Shown here piece after piece: positions 51,228 through 60,784 of a stretch of DNA of 64,000 bases. The position numbers were made by a program, and so were the translations under genes. The stretch is taken from positions 1 to 64,000 of the forward strand of contig DKYL01000004.1 in NCBI GenBank assembly GCA_002493325.1, given 5' to 3'. The DNA comes from Ruminococcaceae bacterium UBA7101 (GTDB lineage: Bacteria; Bacillota; Clostridia; Oscillospirales; Acutalibacteraceae). Within the stretch, counting starts at the first letter, position 1. Every line of letters starts with the position of its first letter. The notes under the pieces were generated by a model. The model searched no databases. It had not been told where the DNA came from and saw only the letters and a program-made list of their open reading frames with translations.

Positions 51228-53105
51228 TTATTTCTTAATTTTCAATGCTCTTACTGCATTCAGTACTGCTATGACCATAACGCCCACATCTGCAAAAATT
51301 GCAAACCACATATTTGCAATACCGAAAGCGCCAAGCAGCAGACAGGCTGCCTTTATAATCAGTGCCAAGGCAATATTTTCCTTTACAATTTTAAGCGTGT
51401 TCATTGAAATTCTTGCTGCAAGTGAAATTTTCAACGGGTCATCATCCATAAGCACAATATCCGCCGCCTCAATTGCAGCATCTGACCCAAGTGCTCCCAT
51501 AGCAATGCCTATATCTGCACGTGAAAGAACAGGTGCATCATTAATACCGTCACCAACAAAAGCCAGCTTTTCCTTCGGCTGTTTTTCTTCAAGAAGTTTT
51601 TCAACCATTGCGACCTTATCAGCAGGAAGCAGTTCGGAATACACCTCGTCAATACCAAGCTTATCTGCAGCCTGCTGTGCGGCTTTCCCTGAGTCACCTG
51701 TGAGCATTACCGTTTTTCTGATGCCGCTTTTTTTCAATGAAGCAATTGCTGATTCAGACGTTTCCTTCACAATATCCGAAATAACAATACAGCCTGCATA
51801 AGCACCATTGACAGAAACATAGACAGCCGTACCTCTGTCACTCTTATCATCAACAATTATGCCTGCCCTGTTCATCAGCTTGACATTACCGGCAAGCACC
51901 TTTTTACCGTCAACAACAGCACTTACACCGTGACCTGCTATTTCCTCAATATCTGTTACGGAGGACAAATCCATTTCTCTGCCGTAAGCCTTTTTCAGGC
52001 TCACACTAATCGGATGGCTTGATGCACTTTCAGCACAGGCAGCATATCTGATCAGCTCATCCTCGTTAAAGCCATTTACAGCACAAATATCTGTTACCTC
52101 AAACACACCCTTTGTCAGTGTGCCTGTTTTGTCAAAGACCACATACCTGGTTTTGGACAGTGCCTCCAGATAGTTTGAGCCTTTAACAAGAATACCGTTT
52201 GCAGATGCACAGCCGATGCCTGCAAAAAAACTGAGCGGAATAGATATAACAAGTGCACAGGGGCAGCTTATTACAAGAAAAGTCAGTGCCCTGATAATCC
52301 ATTCACTCCACATAGCGTCATAGCCTGCAAGCAGTCTGACCAAGGGAGGCAAAACAGCAAGCACAACTGCTCCGATACATACGGCAGGCGTATAATACCT
52401 GGCAAATCTTGTGATAAAGTTTTCGGACTTTGACTTTTTCATACTTGAATTTTCAACTAAGTCAAGTATTTTTGAAACTGTGGAATCACCAAAATCCTTA
52501 GTTGTTTTTACCTTTATCATACCCGAAAGATTGATAGAGCCGCTGATTATCTCATCACCTGCGGCAGCCTCACGCGGCACACTTTCACCTGTCAGAGCAC
52601 TTGTATTAAGGGTTGTTGTGCCATATGTTATAACGCCGTCAATAGGGACCTTTTCACCCGGGTTCACTATAATTTCAGTACCCACCTCTATATCGTCGGG
52701 GTCTGCTTTCACTACTTTTCCGTCAATTTCCACATTTGCATAATCGGGACGGATATCCATTAACTCGGTTATGTTTTTTCTGCTTCTGCCGACAGCAACA
52801 CTCTGGAAGAGCTCGCCAATCTGATAAAAAAGCATAACGGCTGCACCCTCAAGGTATTCACCCAAAGCCATAGCTCCGACAGTGGCAACTGCCATCAAAA
52901 AGTTTTCATCAAACACCTGACCCTTAAAGATTCCCTTTACTGCCTTTTTCAGAATGTCATAGCCAATTACTAAGTATGGAATGAAATACAGCAGCAATTC
53001 AGCAAGTCGGTTAAGCTCGACAAAGGAGGTAAGCACTTTTACTGCTGTAAGAAGAACCGCTGAAATGATTATACGAAGCAATACCGTTTTTTGTTTTTTA
53101 CTCAT
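51228..53105 (-). CDS. P1B-type heavy-metal ATPase (Zn/Cd/Pb type)
   Basis: 625 residues from ATG 53105, 5 bases after GGTGG. All motifs of the family: CPC metal site in SCPCALVISIP, phosphorylation site DKTGTLTKG, the HP motif in SSHPISV, TGDSGKAA and GDGINDAPVLSRADIGIAMG. The N-terminal HMA domain is missing from this chain and is a separate 72-residue protein encoded just upstream. Exports Zn, Cd or Pb, judged from CPC plus the ArsR/CadC-like regulator; Cu transporters are less likely. Confidence 0.92.
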   Translation of the reverse strand: MSKKQKTVLLRIIISAVLLTAVKVLTSFVELNRLAELLLYFIPYLVIGYDILKKAVKGIFKGQVFDENFLMAVATVGAMALGEYLEGAAVMLFYQIGELFQSVAVGRSRKNITELMDIRPDYANVEIDGKVVKADPDDIEVGTEIIVNPGEKVPIDGVITYGTTTLNTSALTGESVPREAAAGDEIISGSINLSGMIKVKTTKDFGDSTVSKILDLVENSSMKKSKSENFITRFARYYTPAVCIGAVVLAVLPPLVRLLAGYDAMWSEWIIRALTFLVISCPCALVISIPLSFFAGIGCASANGILVKGSNYLEALSKTRYVVFDKTGTLTKGVFEVTDICAVNGFNEDELIRYAACAESASSHPISVSLKKAYGREMDLSSVTDIEEIAGHGVSAVVDGKKVLAGNVKLMNRAGIIVDDKSDRGTAVYVSVNGAYAGCIVISDIVKETSESAIASLKKSGIRKTVMLTGDSGKAAQQAADKLGIDEVYSELLPADKVAMVEKLLEEKQPKEKLAFVGDGINDAPVLSRADIGIAMGALGSDAAIEAADIVLMDDDPLKISLAARISMNTLKIVKENIALALIIKAACLLLGAFGIANMWFAIFADVGVMVIAVLNAVRALKIKK

Positions 53106-53117
53106 AAAAGCCACCCT

Positions 53118-53336
53118 TTAAATAAAAATTTCGCAGTCATCCTCTACTCTTTTGCAGTTTTTAACAACCTGCGTCATAACAGACTGGACATCAGCACCAT
53201 TTTCAAATTCAACCTTCATTTTTTGTGTCATAAAAGAAACCACTGCATCAGCAACGCCAACAGTATTTTTTGCAGCCTCCTCCATTTTTGCCGCACAGCT
53301 TGCACAATCCACTTCAATCCTATAAGTTTTTTTCAT
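53118..53336 (-). CDS. Stand-alone HMA metal-binding protein
   Basis: 72 residues, a ferredoxin-like HMA domain with CxxC metal site in EVDCASCAAKMEEAA. It probably works as the detached N-terminal domain or chaperone of the P-type ATPase, whose ATG lies 12 bases downstream. A second Cys (NCKRVEDDC) near the end may add a ligand. RBS AAAGGATAATAACT. Confidence 0.88.
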   Translation of the reverse strand: MKKTYRIEVDCASCAAKMEEAAKNTVGVADAVVSFMTQKMKVEFENGADVQSVMTQVVKNCKRVEDDCEIFI

Positions 53337-53401
53337 AGTTATTATCCTTTCATATAAAAATATTCACACAACAATTGAACAACTATTCATTTGTTATTGT
53401 T

Positions 53402-53431
53402 ATTATAGTTGAATGCATATTCAATTGTCAA
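53402..53431 (-). promoter_or_regulatory. Metal-efflux promoter with embedded operator
   Basis: Minus-strand consensus TTGACA (53431-53426), an 18-base spacer and TATAAT (53407-53402). The spacer holds the repeat TTGAAT-(4)-ATTCAA, like operators of ArsR/SmtB metal repressors. A second related half-site pair (TTGAAC...ATTCA, 53375-53390) lies downstream. Confidence 0.7.
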
Positions 53432-53461
53432 TACTTTTTTATGATTTTAATAAAAAAAAAT

Positions 53462-53484
53462 AAAACACTATTAAATAGTGTTTT
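53462..53484 (-). terminator. Terminator of the ArsR gene
   Basis: AAAACACTATT and AATAGTGTTTT, 11-bp stem followed by a T-rich run on the minus strand, about 20 bases past the stop codon. Confidence 0.7.
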
Positions 53485-53506
53485 ACTGCACAATATATTC
53501 TATTCA

Positions 53507-53860
53507 TTATCTATGCTTTATGTGCTCGTCAGCAATCTCAATAATGGTTGTTATATGTTCATCATCAAAGCTGTAATAAATATGCTTTCCGTCACGCCTT
53601 GATTTAACAATATTATAAGCCTTAAGCACAGCCAACTGGTGCGACACCGCAGATTTGGTCATATTCAGTGCAACAGACAAATCACAAACACAAACCTCTC
53701 TGTTATCAAGAGCCATAACAATTTTAGCCCTTGTAGGGTCGCCAAGCACCTTGAACAAATTTGAAAGATTTGATATTTCATCATCTGAAATCATATTTTT
53801 TCTTATATCAAGAACTGCCGCTTCATCAATTGCGGTGCAGTCGCATCGGTTATTTTTCAT
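53507..53860 (-). CDS. ArsR/SmtB-family metal-responsive repressor (CadC-like)
   Basis: 117 residues from ATG 53860, after AGGAAGTGATACT; the upstream extension is out of keeping with the family and lacks a site. Cys near the N-terminus (NNRCDCTA) and a CVCD motif in the recognition helix region (REVCVCDLSVALNM) are the typical alpha3N metal site. Winged HTH: TKSAVSHQLAVLKAYNIVKSRRDGKHIYYS. It should release the operator at 53408-53425 when Zn, Cd or Pb bind, and so control the adjacent ATPase. Confidence 0.9.
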   Translation of the reverse strand: MKNNRCDCTAIDEAAVLDIRKNMISDDEISNLSNLFKVLGDPTRAKIVMALDNREVCVCDLSVALNMTKSAVSHQLAVLKAYNIVKSRRDGKHIYYSFDDEHITTIIEIADEHIKHR

Positions 53861-53879
53861 AGTATCACTTCCTGAATAT

Positions 53880-53908
53880 ATTATACATATATACCACCCT
53901 GATTTCAA
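53880..53908 (-). promoter_or_regulatory. Promoter of the ArsR gene
   Basis: Minus-strand TTGAAA (53908-53903), 17-base spacer and TATAAT (53885-53880), just before the coding start. Confidence 0.55.
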
Positions 53909-53917
53909 CAAAATATA

Positions 53918-53946
53918 TTGTAAAATAATAACACCTGTGATATATT
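53918..53946 (+). promoter_or_regulatory. Promoter of the GH2 gene
   Basis: TTGTAA, 17-base spacer, TATATT; back to back with the ArsR promoter. Start codon 40 bases further, after GAAGGAGC. Confidence 0.5.
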
Positions 53947-53985
53947 GAACATAACACAGCAAAATATGCGAAGGAGCATAACACA

Positions 53986-55731
53986 ATGAAAAAAGATTTA
54001 AGCAGGCATCCGAATCCTCAGTTTGAACGTGAGAACTGGGTAAGCCTGAACGGAAGCTGGGATTTTGGCTTTTTAAGAGCAAAAAGAAATCATAAATTTA
54101 TGAATGAAAAACAAGTCAGTCTTTTTTACAAAAAAGCCGATACAAAATACAAAATCAATGTTCCGTTTTGTATGGAAAGCACCTTGTCAGGCATCGGCTG
54201 CACGGATTTTATTCAAACAGTATGGTATCAAAAACAGGTCAGCATATCTGATTTTGAGCGTGTTTTTATTCATATCGGTGCAGCGGATTATAAAACGACA
54301 CTGCTTGTTAACGGAAAAATTGTGGGCAGTCATATGGGTGGCTATACCTCCTTTTCCTTTGAGATAACAGATTTTGTCAGCAAAGGCAATAATGAAATAT
54401 TTATAATCTGTGAGGATGATACAAGAAATTCTTTAATTCCCTCAGGAAAGCAGAGCGAACGCAAAAACAGCTATGGTTGCTGCTACACAAGAACTACGGG
54501 AATCTGGCAGAATGTTTACATAGAATATGCACCGAAAAATTATATTAAAAGCTTTAAAATTTATCCTGATATTAACCAGAAAAATGTTACAGTTGAATTT
54601 GCTTTAAACGGAAAAGAAAATCTTCTATGCACAGCAGTATATGAAGGTAAGGTTGTCGGAACAGCCTCGGTAAATAATGCGTCAGGCAATATGCTGCTTC
54701 AGATACCGCTTGATGAAATACACCTCTGGCAGCTTGGTGAGGGCAATATTTATGACCTTGAAATAAGCTTTGGCAATGACAAAATAAAAAGCTATTTCGG
54801 AATGAGAAGCATTCAGCTTGACGGCTATCGGTTTCTGCTTAACGGCAAAAGCGTTTTTCAGCGTCTTGTTCTTGATCAAGGTTATTACAGAAAAGGCATT
54901 TATACTGCTGAAAATGATGACGAGCTAATAAGGGATATTGAGCTTTCAATGGCACTGGGCTTTAACGGAGCCAGACTGCACCAAAAGGTTTTTGACCCAC
55001 GCTTTCTGTACTTCTGTGACTTAAAGGGCTATATGGTATGGGGTGAATATGCCAACTGGGGCATTGATTATTCAAACCCTAAAATGCTTGCAATTTTCAT
55101 AAAGGAATGGACGGAAGCACTTGAAAGAGATTTCAACCACCCTTCCATTATCGGCTGGTGCCCGTTTAATGAAACCTGGGATTATAAAAAGAGAAAGCAG
55201 TATGACCCACTGATTTCAACGGTTTATGATTTCACCAAGGCATATGACACCACACGCCCCTGCATTGACACAAGCGGAAATTTTCATACAAAAACAGATA
55301 TTTATGATGTTCACGATTATCGCTTTGACACTGAAAAATTCAAGGCAAGCTTTGACAGACTTATGAGCGATAATGAGCTATATGAGCATGTGCTGCTTGA
55401 TAACCCGGGCAGACAAAAATACGGCGGTGAGCCTGTTTTTGTAAGTGAATACGGCGGAATAAAATGGGAAACTGACAAAAAATATAAATCCTGGGGCTAC
55501 GGCAAGGATGTCACAACGGAAACGGAATTTTTAGCAAGGTACGAGGGTTTAACGACTGCTTTGCTGTCAAACAGCAGGATGATGGGATTCTGCTATACGC
55601 AGCTTTACGATGTAGAGCAGGAGCAGAACGGACTTTACACCTATGACAGAGAAGAAAAATTCAGCCGTAAAATCTATGACCAAATTAGAAAAATCAATAT
55701 GCGTATTGCAGAAATTGAAAAACAGCAATAA
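53986..55731 (+). CDS. GH2 family beta-glycosidase
   Basis: 581 residues, no signal peptide. The sugar-binding domain (LNGSWDFGF, LVNGKIVGSHMGGYTSFSFEIT), immunoglobulin-like domain and catalytic barrel come in order. Acid/base Glu 396 in GWCPFNETW and nucleophile Glu 488 in PVFVSEYGG. This length and the FNETW motif suit beta-galactosidase or beta-glucuronidase subfamilies; which one is not decided. Has its own promoter and terminator. Confidence 0.9.
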   Translation: MKKDLSRHPNPQFERENWVSLNGSWDFGFLRAKRNHKFMNEKQVSLFYKKADTKYKINVPFCMESTLSGIGCTDFIQTVWYQKQVSISDFERVFIHIGAADYKTTLLVNGKIVGSHMGGYTSFSFEITDFVSKGNNEIFIICEDDTRNSLIPSGKQSERKNSYGCCYTRTTGIWQNVYIEYAPKNYIKSFKIYPDINQKNVTVEFALNGKENLLCTAVYEGKVVGTASVNNASGNMLLQIPLDEIHLWQLGEGNIYDLEISFGNDKIKSYFGMRSIQLDGYRFLLNGKSVFQRLVLDQGYYRKGIYTAENDDELIRDIELSMALGFNGARLHQKVFDPRFLYFCDLKGYMVWGEYANWGIDYSNPKMLAIFIKEWTEALERDFNHPSIIGWCPFNETWDYKKRKQYDPLISTVYDFTKAYDTTRPCIDTSGNFHTKTDIYDVHDYRFDTEKFKASFDRLMSDNELYEHVLLDNPGRQKYGGEPVFVSEYGGIKWETDKKYKSWGYGKDVTTETEFLARYEGLTTALLSNSRMMGFCYTQLYDVEQEQNGLYTYDREEKFSRKIYDQIRKINMRIAEIEKQQ

Positions 55732-55737
55732 CAAAAT

Positions 55738-55768
55738 AACCTCTCAGGTACAATCATCCTGAGAGGTT
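55738..55768. terminator. Terminator between convergent GH2 and GH27
   Basis: AACCTCTCAGG and CCTGAGAGGTT, perfect 11-bp stem with 9-base loop and T-rich plus-side tail. Confidence 0.8.
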
Positions 55769-55775
55769 TCATTAT

Positions 55776-57080
55776 TTATTCGGTTATTTTATAAAGTCCT
55801 GCACCATGGGGAGGAACAACAGCCTTAAATGAATTTTTAAATTCGCCCGCCGATTTCTTTTCCCATATATCATAGAAAGCATATTTTTTACCGGGCATAA
55901 GAATTTCTGTTAAATCAAGCTTAACAGTCTGCTCGACATCCTTTGTATTGAACAAGGCGGCATATTTGCAGTCCTTTCCGTTTGATACCCAGATAACACT
56001 GCCCTTGCCGTTTTTCTCATTTCTGCTGTGCTGATGCGCACCGAAAGAGGTACTGTGCATTTTCAGGTACTCTTCATTGGTAAGCAGGGACAATGTCCAC
56101 GAATCATTTTCAGGCATATTGCCGCCCATCATCAGCGGACTTCTGAATATACCCCAAAGGCTCATCATAGTAAGCTGTTCTGCCTTAGTGAACTGTGTCA
56201 TTCTGTTTTGCGGACCGTGGCAGGTTCCGTTCTTTGAAAGCCTGCCGAGAGGGAGCATATCACAGTCCGGATAGTTCCCTGCCTTCACCCAATCCTGCCA
56301 TAAATAACAGCGGTCAAACATATCGTGAAGCTTATCCCACTGATCCCAGAAATCACCTGTCAGACGCCACATATTTGCGTTTTTTGCAAGGTGTGCAGCC
56401 TTCTCAATTTCTGCAGGACCCGGGGAAAGCGAAAGCACAATTTCCCTGCCACAGTTATCAATCGCCTTTCTGATCATCTCAATTTCATAATCAGCAGAAT
56501 AAGGCTTATCCCACTTGCGAAATTCGGTAACACAAATATCGTCACACTTAATGAAATCAACGCCCCATGTGGCATAAAGTGCAATAATAGAATTATAGTA
56601 ATCCTGTGCACCCTCACAGTTATACATACCATACATATCCGTATTCCAGGAGCAGACAGAAAAATGATGCGCAACCTGACGAGCTGTGAATTTACTGTTT
56701 TTAATCGGCAAATCAGCGTGAACAGCCTGACGCGGAATACCGCGCATAATATGTATGCCGAATTTCAGTCCCAGGCTGTGGCAATAGTCGGCAAGCGGCT
56801 TAAAGCCCTCACCGTTCCCTGCACTGGGAAAACGGTTTTCAGCAGGCATAAGCCTGCCATACTCATCCATATTCAGCGGCGTAAAACTAAAATAATCGTT
56901 ATCCTTAGCCTTGGGCTCATACCACTGAATATCACAGACAACATACTGCCATCCGTACTCTTTTAAATATTTCGCCATATAATCGGCATTTGCTCTTAGC
57001 TGCTCTTCGTTCACACCTGCACCAAAGCAGTCCCAGCTGTTCCAGCCAAGGGGAGGTGTTTTTGCAAATTTTCTATGCAT
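55776..57080 (-). CDS. GH27 alpha-galactosidase
   Basis: 434 residues, no signal peptide. Motifs: PPLGWNSWDCFG, YVVCDIQWYEP, nucleophile Asp 180 in DFIKCDDICV, acid/base Asp 243 in WRLTGDFWDQW and a C-terminal beta-sandwich ending VVPPHGAGLYKITE. Second alpha-galactosidase of the window, from a different family than the GH36. Cytoplasmic. Divergent from an AraC regulator that probably controls it. Confidence 0.92.
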   Translation of the reverse strand: MHRKFAKTPPLGWNSWDCFGAGVNEEQLRANADYMAKYLKEYGWQYVVCDIQWYEPKAKDNDYFSFTPLNMDEYGRLMPAENRFPSAGNGEGFKPLADYCHSLGLKFGIHIMRGIPRQAVHADLPIKNSKFTARQVAHHFSVCSWNTDMYGMYNCEGAQDYYNSIIALYATWGVDFIKCDDICVTEFRKWDKPYSADYEIEMIRKAIDNCGREIVLSLSPGPAEIEKAAHLAKNANMWRLTGDFWDQWDKLHDMFDRCYLWQDWVKAGNYPDCDMLPLGRLSKNGTCHGPQNRMTQFTKAEQLTMMSLWGIFRSPLMMGGNMPENDSWTLSLLTNEEYLKMHSTSFGAHQHSRNEKNGKGSVIWVSNGKDCKYAALFNTKDVEQTVKLDLTEILMPGKKYAFYDIWEKKSAGEFKNSFKAVVPPHGAGLYKITE

Positions 57081-57099
57081 AACAACGACCTCATAATAA

Positions 57100-57210
57100 G
57101 TAATATTTTGATGTTTACATCTTATATCTTTTATGTTACAATTCTATATTACAGGTATACAAATAAAAATTCAACAGTAATTATTTGATAATAAGGGTAA
57201 TATTTTGATG
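57100..57210. promoter_or_regulatory. Divergent promoters and direct repeats between GH27 and AraC genes
   Basis: GTAATATTTTGATG occurs at 57100-57113 and again at 57197-57210. Between them are the minus promoter of GH27, TTGAAT (57174-57169), 17, TAATAT (57151-57146), and the plus promoter of the AraC gene, TTTACA (57114-57119), 17, TACAAT (57137-57142). Repeat 1 touches the plus -35 box and repeat 2 spans the AraC start codon. Confidence 0.5.
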
Positions 57211-58071
57211 CACAAAAACCAAGCAAACATTCATAATGACCACGCCTTTCATTTTTTTGACAATTTCAATTTATCGTTCATAGAGCTTATAGCCGTAGGC
57301 TGTGATGTAATAAACAACAGTGACTATCATTGGTGCAACAAGGAACGCCCCGATGCAATGCTTTTTCAATACACGTTAAGCGGAAGCGGTACCGTTGAAA
57401 TCGGCGGCAAAAAATATGTTGTCGACAAAGGAAAGGCATTCTTTTTAAAGATGCCTGCTGATGAAAGCTACTATTTTGACGAAGAAAACAACAGTGCACC
57501 ATGGAAATTTGTTTATATCATATTTAACGGCAGTGCAGCAGAAGAGTTTTATAAATATTCAACCGAACGCACAGGAAACATTATATCCTTACCCGAATTT
57601 CATCCTGCTGTCAGAATACTGCTCGATTTATACGGCAAGGCTTTGAATTCAAATATAAAAAATGTTTTTGACGCAAGCAGTGAGCTTATTCAGTTTTTGT
57701 GTGCACTGTGCAATCCCTGCATTTCTCATAATTCTAATCTTGTTGACAGTGCAATAGATTATTTTAAAAGTAATTTTGAAAAGCAGATAACAATTGCTAT
57801 GGCAGCAGATTATCTTGGAGTTTCGCACAGTCACCTGACAAGGGAATTTTTAAAACATACAAAAGAAAAACCAAGTGACTATCTGACTAAGCTGAGGATG
57901 GAAAAGGCTGTTGAACTGCTTAATTCAACAAATATGAAGCTGAAGGAAATAAGCAGGCAATGCGGATATTCTGACGAGAACTATTTTGGTAAGGTTTTCA
58001 AAAAATACATAAAAATATCGCCTGCAGAATTCAGGGTTCAATCAAAAACATATGGTTACACAAGACATTAA
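57208..58071 (+). CDS. AraC-family transcriptional regulator
   Basis: 287 residues from ATG 57208, with AAGGGT about 10 bases before it. N-terminal cupin domain (MLFQYTLSGSGTVEIGGKKYVVDKG) and C-terminal AraC HTH (QITIAMAADYLGVSHSHLTREFLKHT, MKLKEISRQCGYSDENYFGKVF). Divergent from GH27, so a candidate activator of alpha-galactoside use. Ends in a strong terminator. Confidence 0.88.
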   Translation: MHKNQANIHNDHAFHFFDNFNLSFIELIAVGCDVINNSDYHWCNKERPDAMLFQYTLSGSGTVEIGGKKYVVDKGKAFFLKMPADESYYFDEENNSAPWKFVYIIFNGSAAEEFYKYSTERTGNIISLPEFHPAVRILLDLYGKALNSNIKNVFDASSELIQFLCALCNPCISHNSNLVDSAIDYFKSNFEKQITIAMAADYLGVSHSHLTREFLKHTKEKPSDYLTKLRMEKAVELLNSTNMKLKEISRQCGYSDENYFGKVFKKYIKISPAEFRVQSKTYGYTRH

Positions 58072-58113
58072 CAAAAGGCAGTCCAAGCAAATTTATGCTT
58101 GGACTGCCTTTTG
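58071..58113. terminator. Bidirectional terminator between AraC and nfo genes
   Basis: ACAAAAGGCAGTCCAAGC and GCTTGGACTGCCTTTTGT, an 18-bp perfect stem between convergent genes. Confidence 0.85.
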
Positions 58114-58133
58114 TTATATCATTTCAGTAATAT

Positions 58134-58976
58134 TTAACATTCATCTTCTTTATATAAATTTCTGAGGATTTCGATTTCCTTAGCATAGCCGTCAAGGTCA
58201 TTTGGCGTTTCAAGGAAAAACGGCAGATGTTTAAGGGACGGATGATTAATAATTCTTTCAAAAGCATCCAGACCAATATATCCCGCACCGATTTTTTCAT
58301 GCCTGTCCTTATGGGCAGCAATAGGATTTTTGCTGTCATTCAGATGAACAGCCTTTAATCGGTCAAGACCGATTACTCTGTCAAACGCCTCAAGCACGCC
58401 GTCAAGGTCATTGACAATATCATAACCGCCGTCGTGAATATGGCAGGTATCAAGACACACACCCATTTTGTCACTAAGCTCTACCCTGTCGATAATTGCT
58501 CTGAGTTCTTCAAAGCTTCTGCCGATTTCAGTGCCTTTGCCAGCCATGGTTTCAAGCAGAACTGTTGTCGTCATTTCAGGGAACAAAACCTTGTTCAGAA
58601 TTTCTGCAATCTGCTCAATTCCGACCTCCTCACCCTGTCCAACGTGTGAGCCCGGATGAAAATTATAAAGCTGATTCGGTGTATATTCCATACGCTTTAA
58701 ATCATCTGCAAAGGTATTAAGTGCAAACTCTCTTGTTTCGGGCTTAGCACTGCAGCAGTTAAGCGTATAAGGTGCATGAGCAAGAATAACAGGAAAGCCC
58801 TCACTTTTCATCAGTTCAAGAAAGGTTTCCACATCCTTCTCATCAATTGCTTTGGCACTGCCTCCGCGAGGATTTCTTGTGAAAAACTGAAATGTATTTG
58901 CACCGATTTCCTGTGCCTGCTTCAGCATTGCTGTATATCCCTTTGATGCACTCAAATGTGCTCCTATAGTTAACAT
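58134..58976 (-). CDS. nfo: Deoxyribonuclease IV (endonuclease IV, AP endonuclease)
   Basis: 280 residues of the Zn-dependent TIM-barrel AP endonuclease: start [58 protein letters not shown] and [21 protein letters not shown]. The His/Asp/Glu zinc ligands fall in these blocks. Nicks DNA at abasic sites; complements the deoxyinosine glycosylase at 42434 in base excision repair. Confidence 0.95.
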   Translation of the reverse strand: MLTIGAHLSASKGYTAMLKQAQEIGANTFQFFTRNPRGGSAKAIDEKDVETFLELMKSEGFPVILAHAPYTLNCCSAKPETREFALNTFADDLKRMEYTPNQLYNFHPGSHVGQGEEVGIEQIAEILNKVLFPEMTTTVLLETMAGKGTEIGRSFEELRAIIDRVELSDKMGVCLDTCHIHDGGYDIVNDLDGVLEAFDRVIGLDRLKAVHLNDSKNPIAAHKDRHEKIGAGYIGLDAFERIINHPSLKHLPFFLETPNDLDGYAKEIEILRNLYKEDEC

Positions 58977-58989
58977 AAGCTTTACCTCA

Positions 58990-59859
58990 TCATTTTGTTT
59001 GTGTTAATAATTCTTTGGCAATAGCCTCCTCAGCTTTGCCCGACATTATGTATTCCAGCAAATCCGCAACACAGCCCTGATTGCAGTGGCATGCCTCATA
59101 TTTGCATATTTTATGGATTGAGCTCGGAGCCTGACCTGCACAGGCAGGAAGACCCACCGTTTTGAGCATATCCCAGTCATTATAATAATCACCGATTGCC
59201 GCTACGTGACTTTTTTCAATACCCAGCATATCGGCAAGCTTCATAATACCCACGCCCTTGTGGGTATCCTTCTGGAGCATTTCAAGCGAAAAAATGGAGG
59301 ATGACATAAAATTCGCATCCGGATTTTCCATTCTTTCAATAAGATCCTTCAGTTTATTTATAACAAAGGGGTTTGACCAGAAAATAACCTTCATCCAGCC
59401 ATCCTCGGGAACATCATCAATTGACCTTACATATTCGTGCTTCGCCTTGTCGAAATACATTGTGCCCTTGGCAAAAAGTCCGCTTTTAACAATGTAAACA
59501 TAGTCGGCAAAATAGATGCCGATATCAACGCTTTTGGAAATATCATCAAACTCCTTAGCTATATATCTGACAAAATCCCTGCCCTTTTTGCCGATTGTAC
59601 TCTGCCACAGCATTTTTCGTTTTTTATAATCATATATACCTGCACCATTTAAAATAACGGCAGGCTGATTTGGTGTAATCCTGTTATAATTACGTTCAAG
59701 GCTTGACTGAAGTCTGCCTGATGCAAGCGTAAAATTACCGCCAAGGTCAGTGAATTTTTTAATAGCATCATAATTGCGTTTCGGTAATTTTCTCATTTTA
59801 TTATTAAGTGTACCGTCAATATCAGATACAACAAGCCAGTTTTCAAAGGTTTTTTCCAT
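58990..59859 (-). CDS. HAD-superfamily Cof-type phosphatase
   Basis: 289 residues from ATG 59859, after AGGGGTGATAT; a longer start would overlap rluD. Motifs: catalytic DxD in [13 protein letters not shown] in FTLASGRL, the Lys in [15 protein letters not shown] and [10 protein letters not shown]. Removes phosphate from a small phosphorylated metabolite; the substrate is unknown. It follows the pseudouridine synthase gene by 4 bases. Confidence 0.88.
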   Translation of the reverse strand: MEKTFENWLVVSDIDGTLNNKMRKLPKRNYDAIKKFTDLGGNFTLASGRLQSSLERNYNRITPNQPAVILNGAGIYDYKKRKMLWQSTIGKKGRDFVRYIAKEFDDISKSVDIGIYFADYVYIVKSGLFAKGTMYFDKAKHEYVRSIDDVPEDGWMKVIFWSNPFVINKLKDLIERMENPDANFMSSSIFSLEMLQKDTHKGVGIMKLADMLGIEKSHVAAIGDYYNDWDMLKTVGLPACAGQAPSSIHKICKYEACHCNQGCVADLLEYIMSGKAEEAIAKELLTQTK

Positions 59860-59863
59860 TATA

Positions 59864-60784
59864 TCACCCCTGTTTCTTTTCAAGTTTAGCTAAATATTTT
59901 TTAAAGTATTCAGGCAAAGGTGCCTTAAATTCCAAATATTCTTTGGTTCTAGGGTGCACAAAGCCGATTTCACCTGCGTGAAGGCACTGCCCCTTTAGCT
60001 CTGTGATAACCTTTTTAGGTCCGTAAACACTGTCACCCGCCAGCGGATGACCGATAAATGACATATGCACACGAATCTGATGTGTTCTGCCGGTTTCCAG
60101 CACACAGCGGATATGGGTAAAATCTCCGAAGCGTTTTATAACCTCATAATGCGTAACAGCGTCCTTGGAGTTTTTATCCGTTACAGCCATCTTTTTTCTG
60201 TCCTTGGGATTTCTTCCGATAGGCTGATGAACGGTTCCGCATTCCTCTTTAATATTACCATAAACAACCGCTTCATACGCACGGTGAAAGGAATGCTCCT
60301 TAATCTGCTGTGCCAAATCAAGATGTGCCATATCATTTTTTGCAACAATCAAAAGACCCGATGTGTCCTTGTCAATTCTATGAACGATACCGGGACGGAT
60401 AACACCGTTGATACCGCTCAGACTGTCCTTACAATGATAAAGCAGTGCATTCACAAGCGTACCTGTGTAGTTGCCTGCTGCAGGATGAACAACCATATCC
60501 TTTGGTTTATTCACCACCAGAAGGTCATTGTCCTCATAGACAATATCAAGGGGTATATTTTCGGCAACGGCTTCAAGAGGAACTGCGTCGGGTACAAAAA
60601 CCTGTATACTGTCATTTGCCATCAGCTTATAATTCTTATTAACCGCTTTGCCGTTTACAATGATATGATTATCTTCAATGAGCCTTGAAACTGCCGAACG
60701 TGTAAAGCCCTCAAGCTGTTGTGTTAAATACTTGTCAATTCTTTCACCCGCACTGTCGGCTGCAAAGGTAAAGCTTTCACCCAT
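59864..60784 (-). CDS. rluD: RluD-family 23S rRNA pseudouridine synthase
   Basis: 306 residues from ATG 60784, after AAGGAGAGCAAAA. An N-terminal S4 RNA-binding domain (RIDKYLTQQLEGFTRSAVSRLIEDNHIIVNGK shape) is followed by the RluA/RluD catalytic core with the Asp in VHRIDKDTSGLLIVAKN and the late RTHQIRVHM. The exact uridines are not predictable; RluD-type is most likely given the lspA-rluD order common in Firmicutes. Overlaps lspA by 8 bases. Confidence 0.88.
   Translation of the reverse strand: MGESFTFAADSAGERIDKYLTQQLEGFTRSAVSRLIEDNHIIVNGKAVNKNYKLMANDSIQVFVPDAVPLEAVAENIPLDIVYEDNDLLVVNKPKDMVVHPAAGNYTGTLVNALLYHCKDSLSGINGVIRPGIVHRIDKDTSGLLIVAKNDMAHLDLAQQIKEHSFHRAYEAVVYGNIKEECGTVHQPIGRNPKDRKKMAVTDKNSKDAVTHYEVIKRFGDFTHIRCVLETGRTHQIRVHMSFIGHPLAGDSVYGPKKVITELKGQCLHAGEIGFVHPRTKEYLEFKAPLPEYFKKYLAKLEKKQG

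Noticed and set aside
53861..54082. Longer start for the ArsR protein (191 residues)
   Set aside because: It would run over the divergent GH2 promoter and start codon; ATG 53860 has a good site and gives a normal family length.
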